Assembly (NCBI GenBank): GCA_951828385.1
Contig: OX639973.1
Location: forward strand, 2,164,470 to 2,228,469
Source of the DNA: an uncultured Poribacteria bacterium
GTDB taxonomy: Bacteria > Poribacteria > WGA-4E > WGA-3G
Direction of reading: 5' to 3'
Length of the DNA stretch: 64,000 bases
Made by a program: the position numbers and the translations under genes
The notes under the pieces: generated by a model
Told to the model about the DNA's origin: nothing
Seen by the model: the letters and a program-made list of their open reading frames with translations, nothing else
Databases searched by the model: none
Part shown: positions 15,891-25,669 of the stretch, piece after piece
Layout of the letters: each line of letters starts with the position of its first letter
How positions within the stretch are numbered: position 1 is the first letter of the stretch

Positions 15891-17010
15891 TTGTGCTAAT
15901 TAATGTTGTAAGCATAGATATATCCTTATGCGAGAACGAGGTCTTTGAGTTTCATCAAGGGGCGTCCGAGACATTGATTCACGAAAGCACCTAGCAGACA
16001 ACTGCCGAACTTATTGCTCATACGCGTCAGCAACCCCCAATGCTTCAACGCACGCACACGAGACACATGAAACTGGTCTGTCAACTGACCGATGGTCGTC
16101 TCAATGCGGCGACGTATCCGCACTTGAAGTTTACGAAACTCATCGGGATATTGTCGCTTCTGATTGCGTTTGAGCGTCGGTAATAAGACGCTCCCTTCGG
16201 TCTCCATGAGTTCTGTCTGAAGGTCTTCAGAGATATAACCTTTATCGCCAAGAAGAATCGGATACTCGCCCTGCTCCGCAAGATGCCGAAGAACCTCTCG
16301 GTCATCTGTATTCGCAGCGGTCATACAGAAGTCAACAGGAACACCGATACCTGTCGTTATCAGGCTGCAGCGAAAACCGAAAAACGTTCCAAGACCTTTC
16401 GTTGCACAGTGTCCATAAGTCGCATAAGTTCCGGTGCCATCTGCCCACTTGAAATCAGACTTTGAAGTATTCGCACGCTTGAAATCGCAGACAGGGACTG
16501 GAAAAGAATCCACGATAAAGACTTCTGTCTTCGGTAAGTAGGTCGTCAAAGCACGACGGATCACTTCACTCGCGGCACAAAGATTTCTCCGTCGGCGATT
16601 GAAACGCGAACGCTCCGGTAAGTTCGGAAAGACGGTTTTCAGTTCTGCCTTGATCCGTTGATACCCTTTGTTCTCGCTGTCTTCACCGATGTATTCAAGC
16701 AACCATGCGACTGTGAGGATATCGGCATCTTGGGAGTCGGGGTTGCGTCCCGGACGGCGTGCTTCGGCATTCGGGAAGTGGGTATCATAAAGTGTTTTCA
16801 TGATCTTCTGGAAGACCCGCGCAACCCGACGGAGGGTGCGCGGTTGATTTTTCAGTTGCAAAGCATAACGTTGTAAAGTAAACTGTAAGTCCATCCTTAT
16901 GTCTCCTTTTGTTTAGTGACTTATAGGATAACATAAGGATGGAACAAAAACAATGAGCACAACGCCTTAATTATGTGAAAAAATATATTACAATTAGTTA
17001 TTTAGCACAA
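15891..17010 (-). mobile_element. IS982-family insertion sequence
   Basis: It contains one transposase gene. The left end TTGTGCTAA at 15891 is matched by its complement at the right, either at 17004-17010 (TTAGCACAA, with TTACAATTAG inside also resembling the left end) or at 16956-16962. An ATCCTTATG word is also inverted near both ends. I prefer the outer end, giving ~1.1 kb. No convincing target duplication was seen, so the ends are approximate. It appears to have inserted into the third unit of the tandem repeat. Confidence 0.65.
15926..16894 (-). CDS. IS982-family transposase
   Basis: A 322-residue DDE transposase. The acidic residues occur in IVDSFPVPVC (first D), LLGDKGYIS (second D) and RIETTIGQL (E), with the spacing of the IS982 family. 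The N-terminal region with RSRFNRRRRNLC is the usual DNA-binding part. The start at 16894 has AAAGGAG upstream. The frame is intact and the residues are present, so the element may still be active. Confidence 0.88.
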   Translation of the reverse strand: MDLQFTLQRYALQLKNQPRTLRRVARVFQKIMKTLYDTHFPNAEARRPGRNPDSQDADILTVAWLLEYIGEDSENKGYQRIKAELKTVFPNLPERSRFNRRRRNLCAASEVIRRALTTYLPKTEVFIVDSFPVPVCDFKRANTSKSDFKWADGTGTYATYGHCATKGLGTFFGFRCSLITTGIGVPVDFCMTAANTDDREVLRHLAEQGEYPILLGDKGYISEDLQTELMETEGSVLLPTLKRNQKRQYPDEFRKLQVRIRRRIETTIGQLTDQFHVSRVRALKHWGLLTRMSNKFGSCLLGAFVNQCLGRPLMKLKDLVLA

Positions 17011-17113
17011 CCCGTTATACTTTTATGTTTTCATGCTGATAAAAACCTGATAAGCATAATCAGTGCCGTTTTATAAATCACCGTAAACCTGTTACTGGAT
17101 AGGAGGGATAGAT

Positions 17114-20100
17114 ATGAAAAACAATATGGTAAAGGTCTGGCACATTTTGAATATCATTGGCATACTCACTTTTCCATTCATCTTATGCTCATGTGCGATT
17201 CCAGCATTAAGTACTATTAAAAAAGTTGACAGGCTTTTTTCAGAGGCTGAGGCGTTGGATCATTCTGGATCTTACAACGCAGCTATTGATAAATATAAAG
17301 CCGCCCTCAAAGAATTCAGGAAATCTGGAGTTTTTCAACCTCTTCGTCGACATCTTGATGAGGGTTTCCCAGTCTTTGTCAACGATAGAATTATAAGATG
17401 CTGTTCAAAACTCGCTAATAGTTTTTTTTTAGAAGCTGAAAAGTCATATCATCAGGAAAATTATTCAGAGGCGATTAAAAAATATAAAGTTACTATTAAA
17501 GAACCTGAAAAGCACGGAGTCCCTTATAGCCGCCTTGAAGACATTAGTCCTGATTTTCCGACATCTATGCTCGTTAACTTTAGGATAGCGAGCTGCTATT
17601 CAAAACTCGCTGAACAGTCAGATGATTCTGAAATTCTTTATTCCAATGCAATCACCTATGCCAAAAAAGCTGTCATGTCCAAAACTTATAGCATATATAA
17701 GGCAAAATCCTATTACTTATGGGGCAGCCTTCTCCACAAATCAGGGAAACATGATAAGGCAATACAGAGATTCAGGATGTTTGTTGAATATTTTCCAGAA
17801 AATCCTTTGGTAGCAGAAGCATTGTATCGTATTGGCATTTTTTACCATAACCAAGAAAACTACCTGCTTTCCCGGAAAGCCTTTGAGCAAATTTTGAATC
17901 AATTCCCATCCTCGCGATTTCAAGACGAGGCACAGTATCGAATTGCACAGTCATTTTTTAAAGAGTTGGACTATGAACAAGCCTATGAGAGATTTGTTAA
18001 GGTCTACGAATCTGATTTTCAAATTGAATCTCGGTATTATGCCGCTTACTGCCTTTACCAACTTGGTAAGCATAGTGAAGCTCTCATCCAGTACGTTAAC
18101 TTTACTAGAGCGCATCCCAAAAGTCAATACACTATAGCAGCGCGTATTACTATGGGCAAGATATATTTTAAAAAAAAGGATTACAGAAAAGCACTTTCCA
18201 GTTACCAATTAGCCTTACAAAACACTAAAGAACAACCTCTTAAAATTGAAATTCAGCTAGCTATCGCTGAGGCACACTTCGCCTTAGGAAAGATGGACTT
18301 CGGAAAAAAGGACTACAAAAAAGCACTCACCAATTATCGGTTTGCTTTACGGAACACCGAAAAACAACCCCTCAAAACCGAAATCCAGTTAGCTATGACC
18401 TTTGCCTACCTTAATCACGACGACGCTAAGAATGCCATAGCTACTTGTAAGCGTATACTGTCAGGTACTGAGAGGGATATCGCCACTGTGCTAACCATTG
18501 ATCCAACTGCTGGAGAAAAATTAACTATAGCGAAGGGAATTCAATTCTACCTTGAAGCTGAAAACACTGCTTTTCTTGCAGGTTATAAAGGGGCAGTTGC
18601 TAAATACAAAGCTGCGCTCATTAAGATCCAGAACAGCATTCCAACAACAGTTGGAGCCGAATATCAAGCTGATCTCAATTACATTTTGGGTAACCTTCTC
18701 TATAAGATTGAGAGATTCGAGTCAGCGGAACGGCAACTTACTAAGGTAATTGATGACTTTTCGGACAGTAACTTTGTGGATGACGCGTGGTACGCTATCG
18801 GAGATATGAACTATAAATTACAAAGTTATACAGAATGCCGGGATGCCTTTAGAAAAATTCTGGAAAATTTCCCAAACTCCGATTTGCAGGATGATGCACA
18901 ATATTTCGTTGCAAAATCGCTATTGGAGGAGTTGGACTATGAGGGAGCTTATCTTGCGTTTGATGGACTTACCACTAAGAGATTTCAAAAGTATCCAAAC
19001 TTTCAAGACGATGCAAGGTATTATGCCGCTTATTGTCTAAATTTGCTCGGTAGAGACGATATGGCTACCCGCCGGTATCAAAATTTTCTTGCGCATTATC
19101 CAAACAGTTCATACCGGGTTGATGCGTACTTTGATCTCGGCACAATTTATGCAGGACAGCAAAATTATGAAAACGCCCGTAGTAATTACGCTTTGGCGAT
19201 GCAGCATACAGACGACCAAGCACTCCTCTCTGAAATACAGATGGCTATTGGACATACCCATTACAACCAAGGTGACTACAAAAATGCGATTGTCGCACAT
19301 ACGTCGCTTTTAGAAAAATATCCAGAAAGTGACTTTATCATAGAGGCTAAACTCGGTATCGCTAACAGCCATTTTCGCATGAGAGCATGGCAAGAAGCTG
19401 CTAATGCTTACGAACGCGTCATTAATGAACATCCGGAAGCCACAAATTTTACCCCATATTGTGCCTATCAGGTTGGCGAGGCACATTACGGGTTAGCAAC
19501 CCATCATAGCGAACAAGACAAGACCGAACTGGCAGTGAAAAATTTTCACAAGGCGTTGGAGTGGTATCAGAAAATCATTGATGATTTTCCAGCAGAAGAT
19601 TCCAATAATCAGAGTGAAATCACTGAACTTCTTATCACAAGTCTCACGCGGATGCACAACGACTCAAATGTTTCCAAAGAACTGCAAAGCCTTGCGCAAT
19701 CAAAAAAAGGTGATAGTTACTTAGCTACTGAACAGTATGGAAAGGCTCTCGCTGAGTACACCACCTTTGTTCAGATGTTTCCTAATAGTCCCAGAGGTCC
19801 CTCTGTCCAAGACAGGATTAAACAGGTCCAGGAGTCCATTATTTCTAAGAACTTGCGACAAGAAAAAGTAAGGACGACTGTAGAAGTTTCGATAGAACAA
19901 CAGATTGCCCAAAAAGCCTTAACCTCTACCGTGCTCATACTCACAACGGATGCCACTGGAGATCCAATGGCACTGGGGAGTGGTTTCTTTATCAGCAACG
20001 ACCAGATTGTCAGCAATTGGCATGTTGTTGAAGGAGCAACAACCGCTTATGCATTATCGGTTGATGAGAGAACGAGGTATAAGATTGATGGAATTCTCGC

Positions 20101-20482
20101 AATGAACCCGAAACAAGACTTAGTTATCCTAAAGATTTCTGGAGAAGGCAGCCCTCTACCATTGGGAGATAGCAACATAGCCCAAATTGGTGAGTCTATT
20201 TACGTCACGGGCAATCCCAAAGGATGGACAGGAACCTTCTCTATTGGTGTTATAAGCAGTTTCCAGATGCGTTATGCCGGCAAACGCATCCAGATTACTG
20301 CGCCGGTCTCGCCTGGGAGCAGTGGCGGTCCCGTACTAAACGATAAAGGTGAAGTAATTGGTGTTGTCTACGCTGTCCACGGTGGACCCGATGCTCAGAA
20401 TCTCAATCTTGCTATTCCGGTTAATTATTTGAAGGCACTGCTCAAACGGGTAGGTTCACCTATACCTCTGAGTTCAAGATAA
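17114..20482 (+). CDS. TPR lipoprotein fused to a C-terminal trypsin-like (S1C) serine protease
   Basis: A 1122-residue exported protein. The signal peptide ends in a lipobox LCSC, so C27 is the likely lipidated residue. Residues ~35-870 are many tetratricopeptide repeats of the kind seen in outer-membrane assembly proteins (YRIAQSFF, ALYRIGIFYHNQ, DAQYRIA). Residues ~930-1122 form a chymotrypsin-fold protease with an intact triad: H970 (NWHVV), D1002 (KQDLVIL) and S1070 (GSSGGP). There is no PDZ domain. TPRs may recruit the substrate or assemble a scaffold while the protease cleaves it in the periplasm. GGAGGG precedes the start. A simpler paralog of the protease domain lies at 62959. Confidence 0.85.
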   Translation: MKNNMVKVWHILNIIGILTFPFILCSCAIPALSTIKKVDRLFSEAEALDHSGSYNAAIDKYKAALKEFRKSGVFQPLRRHLDEGFPVFVNDRIIRCCSKLANSFFLEAEKSYHQENYSEAIKKYKVTIKEPEKHGVPYSRLEDISPDFPTSMLVNFRIASCYSKLAEQSDDSEILYSNAITYAKKAVMSKTYSIYKAKSYYLWGSLLHKSGKHDKAIQRFRMFVEYFPENPLVAEALYRIGIFYHNQENYLLSRKAFEQILNQFPSSRFQDEAQYRIAQSFFKELDYEQAYERFVKVYESDFQIESRYYAAYCLYQLGKHSEALIQYVNFTRAHPKSQYTIAARITMGKIYFKKKDYRKALSSYQLALQNTKEQPLKIEIQLAIAEAHFALGKMDFGKKDYKKALTNYRFALRNTEKQPLKTEIQLAMTFAYLNHDDAKNAIATCKRILSGTERDIATVLTIDPTAGEKLTIAKGIQFYLEAENTAFLAGYKGAVAKYKAALIKIQNSIPTTVGAEYQADLNYILGNLLYKIERFESAERQLTKVIDDFSDSNFVDDAWYAIGDMNYKLQSYTECRDAFRKILENFPNSDLQDDAQYFVAKSLLEELDYEGAYLAFDGLTTKRFQKYPNFQDDARYYAAYCLNLLGRDDMATRRYQNFLAHYPNSSYRVDAYFDLGTIYAGQQNYENARSNYALAMQHTDDQALLSEIQMAIGHTHYNQGDYKNAIVAHTSLLEKYPESDFIIEAKLGIANSHFRMRAWQEAANAYERVINEHPEATNFTPYCAYQVGEAHYGLATHHSEQDKTELAVKNFHKALEWYQKIIDDFPAEDSNNQSEITELLITSLTRMHNDSNVSKELQSLAQSKKGDSYLATEQYGKALAEYTTFVQMFPNSPRGPSVQDRIKQVQESIISKNLRQEKVRTTVEVSIEQQIAQKALTSTVLILTTDATGDPMALGSGFFISNDQIVSNWHVVEGATTAYALSVDERTRYKIDGILAMNPKQDLVILKISGEGSPLPLGDSNIAQIGESIYVTGNPKGWTGTFSIGVISSFQMRYAGKRIQITAPVSPGSSGGPVLNDKGEVIGVVYAVHGGPDAQNLNLAIPVNYLKALLKRVGSPIPLSSR

Positions 20483-20835
20483 CAACATTCGGAACAGATA
20501 ATTCTACTTGTACGGATTGGCTTTAAACAGGGCACTTACCCAGCCCAAAAGCCTCACCAACTATAAAGAAGTTGAAAATAAAACTGAAGCGTCTAACTTT
20601 TTGCAAGTCCAAAACGACTAATTTCGTTTTTATAGTAGATTTCGTAATTACTTATACACTCGTATAGTCGCGCGAACCGTGAAGTTACGTCCTATACTGC
20701 CACAGGAACTAACGGTCTCCTATGCTACAAAGTTGATGCGACAAGTGTAAATTTATTTTCGGATTTTACTATAAACAATTTTTTCAATCCCAAAATGACT
20801 AAGTGCGTATTTTATTTGTTTATAGAGAAAATATC
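20483..20835. other. Intergenic stretch with interspersed repeats
   Basis: This 353-bp spacer between two convergent genes holds a copy of the GCCACAG-ACTAAC-CTATGCTACAA repeat at 20699-20735. It also holds two loosely similar AT-rich words (AACGACTAATTTCGTTTTTA and AATGACTAAGTGCGTATTTT). No gene or clear terminator was recognised. Confidence 0.5.
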
Positions 20836-21873
20836 CTATACAATCGGTACTGAACGACCAATTCTCGCTGATTCATAGAGGGCATCAAAGATTTTCGCGA
20901 CGTTCAACACCTCTTCCGCAGGTACCGGAGACGGTAAGCCTTCCCGAACAGCCTTGTGGAACGATTCAAATTCACTCAGCAACCCTGTGAGAAGTTTCGG
21001 TGTCTCATTCACCATCTCATCTTTCTTATCACGGTAAATCTGGAGCGGTTCATAAGTTGCACCCGCTAAATCACCCATAAAGAACGTACCACCGATGTTC
21101 TCAATGTGTGATGCCCACGCGGTCTCCAAGGTTACCGTCAATCCACCCTCAAAGCGGATTGTGCCCATCGCGAAATCTTCGACTTCAAAGTCTTCAGGAT
21201 TCCATTTACCCCACGGGTTGATGACATCCTTTTTATGTCCAAACTTTGTTACCGCCATTCCGAATGCCTCAACCGGTTTCGGGCAACCGATCATCCAGAG
21301 CAACACATCTAAGATATGCACGCCGATGTCAATCAGTGGGCCTCCGCCTGCGATCGCTTTACTCAAAAACGATGGCGAAGCAGGGACACCGCGTCGTCGC
21401 ATCGCCATTGCCCGCGCATAATAGATATCCCCGAAAAACCCTTCGTCGTAGAGTTTCCGTAGCGTGCGTGCTTCAGCACGGAACCGAGATTGTAAGCCAA
21501 TCTGTAGAACTTTACCGCTCGCTTTCTGTGCGTCTACCATCGCTTGTCCGTCAATTGCGTTGGCAGCAATGGGTTTTTCACAGATAACGTGTTTCCCAGC
21601 GTTCAAGGCGGCAATCGTCGGTCCAGCGTGGAAATTATTCGGCGTGCAAACGCTGACTGCATCGAGTTCATCCATCTCAGCCAATTTCTCATAATCGCTG
21701 AAAACGTGTGGAATGTCGTGCTGTTTCGCGAACGCTTTCGCGCGGGCTTCGTCAATGTCGCACGCGGCGATAATCGAAACACCCTTGACACCTTTATGAC
21801 CGGGAAGGTGTTTACCGCCAGCAATACCACCACACCCAATAATACCTACCTTAACTTCCTTAACTTTAGCCAT
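20836..21873 (-). CDS. Gfo/Idh/MocA family oxidoreductase
   Basis: A 345-residue NAD(P)-dependent dehydrogenase. The Rossmann motif is VGIIGCGGIAGGKH at the N-terminus, ACDIDEARA is the strand-2 acidic end, and HVICEKPIA contains the catalytic EKP lysine. The C-terminal alpha/beta domain ends in LYESARIGRSVPI. Substrates in this family are usually sugars or cyclitols. I start at 21873, where AAGGAG is 5-6 nt upstream. The frame extends 7 codons further without a binding site. It is followed upstream on the same strand by a PhyH gene 28 bp away, so the two are probably co-transcribed (PhyH first). Confidence 0.87.
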   Translation of the reverse strand: MAKVKEVKVGIIGCGGIAGGKHLPGHKGVKGVSIIAACDIDEARAKAFAKQHDIPHVFSDYEKLAEMDELDAVSVCTPNNFHAGPTIAALNAGKHVICEKPIAANAIDGQAMVDAQKASGKVLQIGLQSRFRAEARTLRKLYDEGFFGDIYYARAMAMRRRGVPASPSFLSKAIAGGGPLIDIGVHILDVLLWMIGCPKPVEAFGMAVTKFGHKKDVINPWGKWNPEDFEVEDFAMGTIRFEGGLTVTLETAWASHIENIGGTFFMGDLAGATYEPLQIYRDKKDEMVNETPKLLTGLLSEFESFHKAVREGLPSPVPAEEVLNVAKIFDALYESARIGRSVPIV

Positions 21874-21900
21874 TTTTGCTCCTTCTTCACGCATGCTAAT

Positions 21901-22749
21901 TTAAACGGTCACCACTTGCGGTGCCTGTTCTAAGTTCAGATTGTGCGCCGTTGCCCATTCTGTACCAGCCCAGTGGACACCGTTCGGATCGCGTCTACCT
22001 TGCGTATCCGTGGCTGCGCCGAGAAACTGCCTACCCAGATCATCCAGATTTTCAACTACCGTTTCATCGGGTTGCAGGCTGTCATTGTAATATCGTAGGT
22101 AGTAATCGGGTTTAACCCAGCGATAGTGGTATCCGTAGATGACCACCTTAGAGATGTGCTCTCTGAAATTCAACCCCGCGGCGTGATAGATACGACTTTC
22201 AAACAGAAACGCATCGCCTGCCCGAAGCAGCGGTTCATCATACACAGGCGGATCGACTTCATCTTCAGGAATACGCAGCGGTTCACCCAACTTATGGCTT
22301 TGCCGGACAAACCATGTCGCCCCTGAGTTCGGGACGCTGAAATCTGTTAAGCAATAGCCTACCTTCAAACCGACACGTGGACACCCTTCGTGCCCGACAT
22401 CCAAATGCACGCCGACATCTCGATGCCAGTTGCGGTTTTCGGGTTTCTCTGGTGCCTGCGGATGTTTATAGATAAGCGCGGTATTCGTAATATGGATATT
22501 TGTACCGAGCAATTGAAGAATCAACGGCACCGCCTTTGATTGTGTTGCAAGATCAGCAAAGGCAGGCTCTTGCACCAAACCGTCCCGCCGATGCGCGTAA
22601 TAACCGTGGTATTCAAACGATTCCATGAGTCGGTCGCCTGTCTCAGTCAAACGACCAATCATCTCGCTATCAATTGCAGAACGTACGATGAGGTAGCCGT
22701 TCGCATCAAACTCTTGACGTTGTGCGTCAGTCAACTGAACAAATTCCAT
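21901..22749 (-). CDS. Phytanoyl-CoA dioxygenase (PhyH) family protein
   Basis: A 282-residue Fe(II)/2-oxoglutarate oxygenase. The iron-binding facial triad is H109-x-D111 (NWHRDVG) and H189 (SRIYH), on a double-stranded beta-helix core. Start at 22749 has the leader AACCGCAAGGAAAATTAG, also seen before the PhyH gene at 46046. It is about two-thirds identical by eye to the protein at 33065-33883, including the identical tail LEQAPxVVT(V/I). Substrate unknown. Poribacterial expansions of this family are established, and individual roles are not. Confidence 0.88.
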   Translation of the reverse strand: MEFVQLTDAQRQEFDANGYLIVRSAIDSEMIGRLTETGDRLMESFEYHGYYAHRRDGLVQEPAFADLATQSKAVPLILQLLGTNIHITNTALIYKHPQAPEKPENRNWHRDVGVHLDVGHEGCPRVGLKVGYCLTDFSVPNSGATWFVRQSHKLGEPLRIPEDEVDPPVYDEPLLRAGDAFLFESRIYHAAGLNFREHISKVVIYGYHYRWVKPDYYLRYYNDSLQPDETVVENLDDLGRQFLGAATDTQGRRDPNGVHWAGTEWATAHNLNLEQAPQVVTV

Positions 22750-22860
22750 TTTTCTAATTTTCCTTGCGGTTAAGGCGAGTGGATTTGGGGTTTGACGTTC
22801 CTTTGCTTATGTCAAACGCATGTTCATAGATGGATTTGCAAGCCGCACTCTAATAGAGGC

Positions 22861-22889
22861 TTGATAGACACGTGGAAGTATGTTATCAT
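22861..22889 (+). promoter_or_regulatory. Sigma70-type promoter for the TPR gene
   Basis: TTGATA (22861-22866), 17-bp spacer, TATCAT (22884-22889). The start point would fall near 22896, giving a leader of about 36 nt before the ATG at 22932. That leader has no clear Shine-Dalgarno. Confidence 0.5.
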
Positions 22890-22931
22890 GAATGCAAAAT
22901 CGTGTCTACAGATTAACAGAACAACAGAACA

Positions 22932-24074
22932 ATGAAAACATACCTCTTCTGCTCTTTTCTATTGATTTTCTTATCCTTAGTGTGTCTCATGTCAGCGGGA
23001 CAAGGCACACCAACCGAGGCAGCACGCGCATACCAAACAGGCTTGCAAGCACTTGCCCGGAAAGATGACCGCGCTGCGCTCGCTGCGTTCCAGCAAGCAG
23101 TAAAACTGGACGCATCGCACGCTAAAGCACATTATCAACTCGGTGTGCTTTACGGCAAACAATCGCAGTGGAAACCGGCGATTCAGGCACTTCAGACGGC
23201 TATTAACCTCACGCCTGATTTCGCGGATGCACACGTTCGCCTCGGCGAGGCACATCTGATCGGTATGGCGAACGCGAAAGATGCTGTTGAACCGTTGCAA
23301 CGCGCGTTACAACTGCAACCCGATTTCTTTAAAGCACGCAGGCTTTTAGGCACCGCCTACCTCCGTCTGAACCGAATCGACGAAGCAATTCATCACCTCA
23401 AACAGGCACCGCAGGATAGTGCAGCACGCTACCTCCTCGGTCTCGCCTACTTCCAAGCGGAGGATTTTAGGCAAGCAATACCATATTTTGAAGCGGTTAT
23501 TAAACGTCAGAACCGGCACGCGAAAGCACATTTCAATTTGGGGAACTGTTACCTGCGCACAGGGAAAATTGCCGAGGGACGCGCTGCACTCCGTACATTT
23601 GAGAAGCTCACCCGTGAAGAGGCACAATTAGCGACCTTACAACGTCTGATTCTTGATAACCCTCAACGCCTTCAACCGCGTTATCAACTTGCGGAACTGC
23701 ACATCAAGCGAACAGAATGGAGACCCGCTATTGTAGAACTCAAAGCGTGCCTTGCTATCGCTCCAGATGATGAGAAAGCATCCGAACTGCTCGGCTATAT
23801 CTACCTTCAAACAGAGGCATACTCGGAAGCACTTGAGGTATACGGACCGCTCGTTGAATCACATCCAGAGAGTGCAATATACCGAAATAGCCTCGGTATT
23901 GCATATATGATGCTCAAAAGAATGCGGCAGGCGATTACGCAATTTGAAACAGCAGTCCGTCTTAACACAACGAACCCGCAACTGTATCGAAACTTAGCAA
24001 ACGCCTATCGGCAAATCGGTGAAGAGGCGAAAGCAAAACAAGCGTATCAACGCTATCGTACCTTGATAAAATAA
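22932..24074 (+). CDS. Exported TPR-repeat protein
   Basis: A 380-residue protein with an N-terminal signal peptide (MKTYLFCSFLLIFLSLVCLM, cleavage near SAGQG). It has about nine TPR motifs, e.g. AHYQLGVLYGKQSQWKPAIQ, ADAHVRLGEAHLIG and PQLYRNLANAYRQIGEEAKA. It is a solenoid scaffold without a catalytic domain, probably periplasmic. It is followed 8-29 bp later by a GMC oxidoreductase on the same strand, so the two form an operon, but no functional link is evident. Confidence 0.82.
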   Translation: MKTYLFCSFLLIFLSLVCLMSAGQGTPTEAARAYQTGLQALARKDDRAALAAFQQAVKLDASHAKAHYQLGVLYGKQSQWKPAIQALQTAINLTPDFADAHVRLGEAHLIGMANAKDAVEPLQRALQLQPDFFKARRLLGTAYLRLNRIDEAIHHLKQAPQDSAARYLLGLAYFQAEDFRQAIPYFEAVIKRQNRHAKAHFNLGNCYLRTGKIAEGRAALRTFEKLTREEAQLATLQRLILDNPQRLQPRYQLAELHIKRTEWRPAIVELKACLAIAPDDEKASELLGYIYLQTEAYSEALEVYGPLVESHPESAIYRNSLGIAYMMLKRMRQAITQFETAVRLNTTNPQLYRNLANAYRQIGEEAKAKQAYQRYRTLIK

Positions 24075-24103
24075 ACCTCAATTTGCAAGCATCACACAAT
24101 ATT

Positions 24104-25657
24104 ATGAATAACTCACAATCTCGATCTTCAAGAATCAATATTTTTTTCTCCTCGCTGCGGCAAAAGAAACTGCATCAGCAAGAGCACGCCGACGTATGCG
24201 TTATCGGTTCTGGAGCAGGTGGTGCAGTCGTCGCAAAAGAACTTGCCGAAGCCGGATTATCTGTCGTTATTTTAGAGGCAGGCGAAAATCACAACCCAAG
24301 TACCTTCGGCAGCTACGAACCTGAGATGCTGCGTCGCCTTTTTTGGGATAGTGGCTTACGGCGCACACGGGACAACGCCATTATCATTTCACAAGGCAAA
24401 GGTGTTGGCGGTTCAACAGTACATAATCTCTGTTATGCGGTCCGCCCAGCCCAAGCACTATTATACAAGTGGCAGGTCCCAGAGATTTGGCCCCACTTCA
24501 ATCAAGTGGAGCAGACCCTCGGCGTTACACAGATCCAAGAAACAGATGTGAATCCATTAAACGCCGTTATCCGCCGTGGGTGTGAGGCGATGCGGTGGCG
24601 CGGTGGCGTGCAAAGGCACAATCGCGGCGAATGCCCTACATGTGGTGCACAGTGTCTTTTCGGATGTCCTGTTTCCAAAGCAGCACAAAGCGATTCGACA
24701 GGAACGGGGAAGCAGAGCATGGCGGTTACCTATATCCCTTTGGCACTTGCGGCGGGTGCGAAACTTTACAGCGACTGCATGGCTGAGAAAATTCATGTGG
24801 AAAAAGGGAGCGTCACCGGCGTTTCTGCACGGTTGCCATCCGGCAGATTGGAGGTCCAAAGCAAGATCATCGTCCTTGCCGCGGGGGCCATCAACTCGCC
24901 GCAGCTCTGGCTGAAAAGTCGACTCCCAAATCTGAACCGACGCGTCGGAAAAAATCTCCATCTGCATCCCGCTGCTTTCGTCGGTGGAGTCTTTAACGAA
25001 ATCATTGATGGACATCTCGGCATCCCGCAAAGTTACTATATTGATCAGTTTCTGGATATGAAACGCCTGCCGGACAGCGGCTATTTGCTCATGCCTGCCT
25101 TCGGTTCACAGATGATCGTAGCGGCAAGCCTGCCCGGATTCGGTGAAGATCATCGGGAATTGATGGAACGCTATCGTCACATTGCCGCGCTCCTCGTTCT
25201 CCTTCATGACAGAACAACTGGACGCGTATCGGTCAATTATGGTGGCACCCCGAACATTGCCTACCGACTGGGCCATTCCGATAGAAAGGTATTAGTGGAA
25301 GGGATAATCAACGCCGCTCGCTTACTTTTCGCCGCAGGCGCAACGGAAATTCTGATGCCTTACACCCAACACGTCCCTATCAAAACAGAGGCGGACCTCG
25401 ATATTATCCGCCAACGCGGCATCGTACCAAACGACATCATGATGGCATCCAGCCATCCGCAAGGCACACTCCGAATGGGGGAGAACCCGAACAGGGCGGT
25501 CGTCAAACTTTCCGGAGAATCCTACGCGGCTAAAGGCTTATTTGTCGCCGATGCAAGCCTCTTTCCAACTTCTGTCGGTGTGCCACCGACGTTGACGATC
25601 GCTGCGCTCGCTACGCATGTTGCAGGTCAGATAATTGAGAGTGGTATCGTCCAGTAG
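24104..25657 (+). CDS. GMC-family FAD-dependent oxidoreductase
   Basis: A 517-residue flavoprotein. The FAD-binding Rossmann motif is CVIGSGAGGAVVAKELAEAG with VVILEAGE. A QGKGVGGSTVHNLCYAVRP flavin loop follows. The GMC C-terminal domain contains ASSHPQGTLRMG and VADASLFPTSVGVPPTLTIA. A cysteine cluster ECPTCGAQCLFGCPVSKAAQ replaces the C-x2-C-x3-GC loop typical of long-chain alcohol oxidase-like members and is followed by QSMAVTYIPLALAAGA. It probably oxidises an alcohol or sugar. Neither the ATG at 24104 nor the upstream TTG at 24083 has a ribosome binding site. I prefer the ATG. Confidence 0.82.
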   Translation: MNNSQSRSSRINIFFSSLRQKKLHQQEHADVCVIGSGAGGAVVAKELAEAGLSVVILEAGENHNPSTFGSYEPEMLRRLFWDSGLRRTRDNAIIISQGKGVGGSTVHNLCYAVRPAQALLYKWQVPEIWPHFNQVEQTLGVTQIQETDVNPLNAVIRRGCEAMRWRGGVQRHNRGECPTCGAQCLFGCPVSKAAQSDSTGTGKQSMAVTYIPLALAAGAKLYSDCMAEKIHVEKGSVTGVSARLPSGRLEVQSKIIVLAAGAINSPQLWLKSRLPNLNRRVGKNLHLHPAAFVGGVFNEIIDGHLGIPQSYYIDQFLDMKRLPDSGYLLMPAFGSQMIVAASLPGFGEDHRELMERYRHIAALLVLLHDRTTGRVSVNYGGTPNIAYRLGHSDRKVLVEGIINAARLLFAAGATEILMPYTQHVPIKTEADLDIIRQRGIVPNDIMMASSHPQGTLRMGENPNRAVVKLSGESYAAKGLFVADASLFPTSVGVPPTLTIAALATHVAGQIIESGIVQ

Positions 25658-25669
25658 TAACAACTGTTT

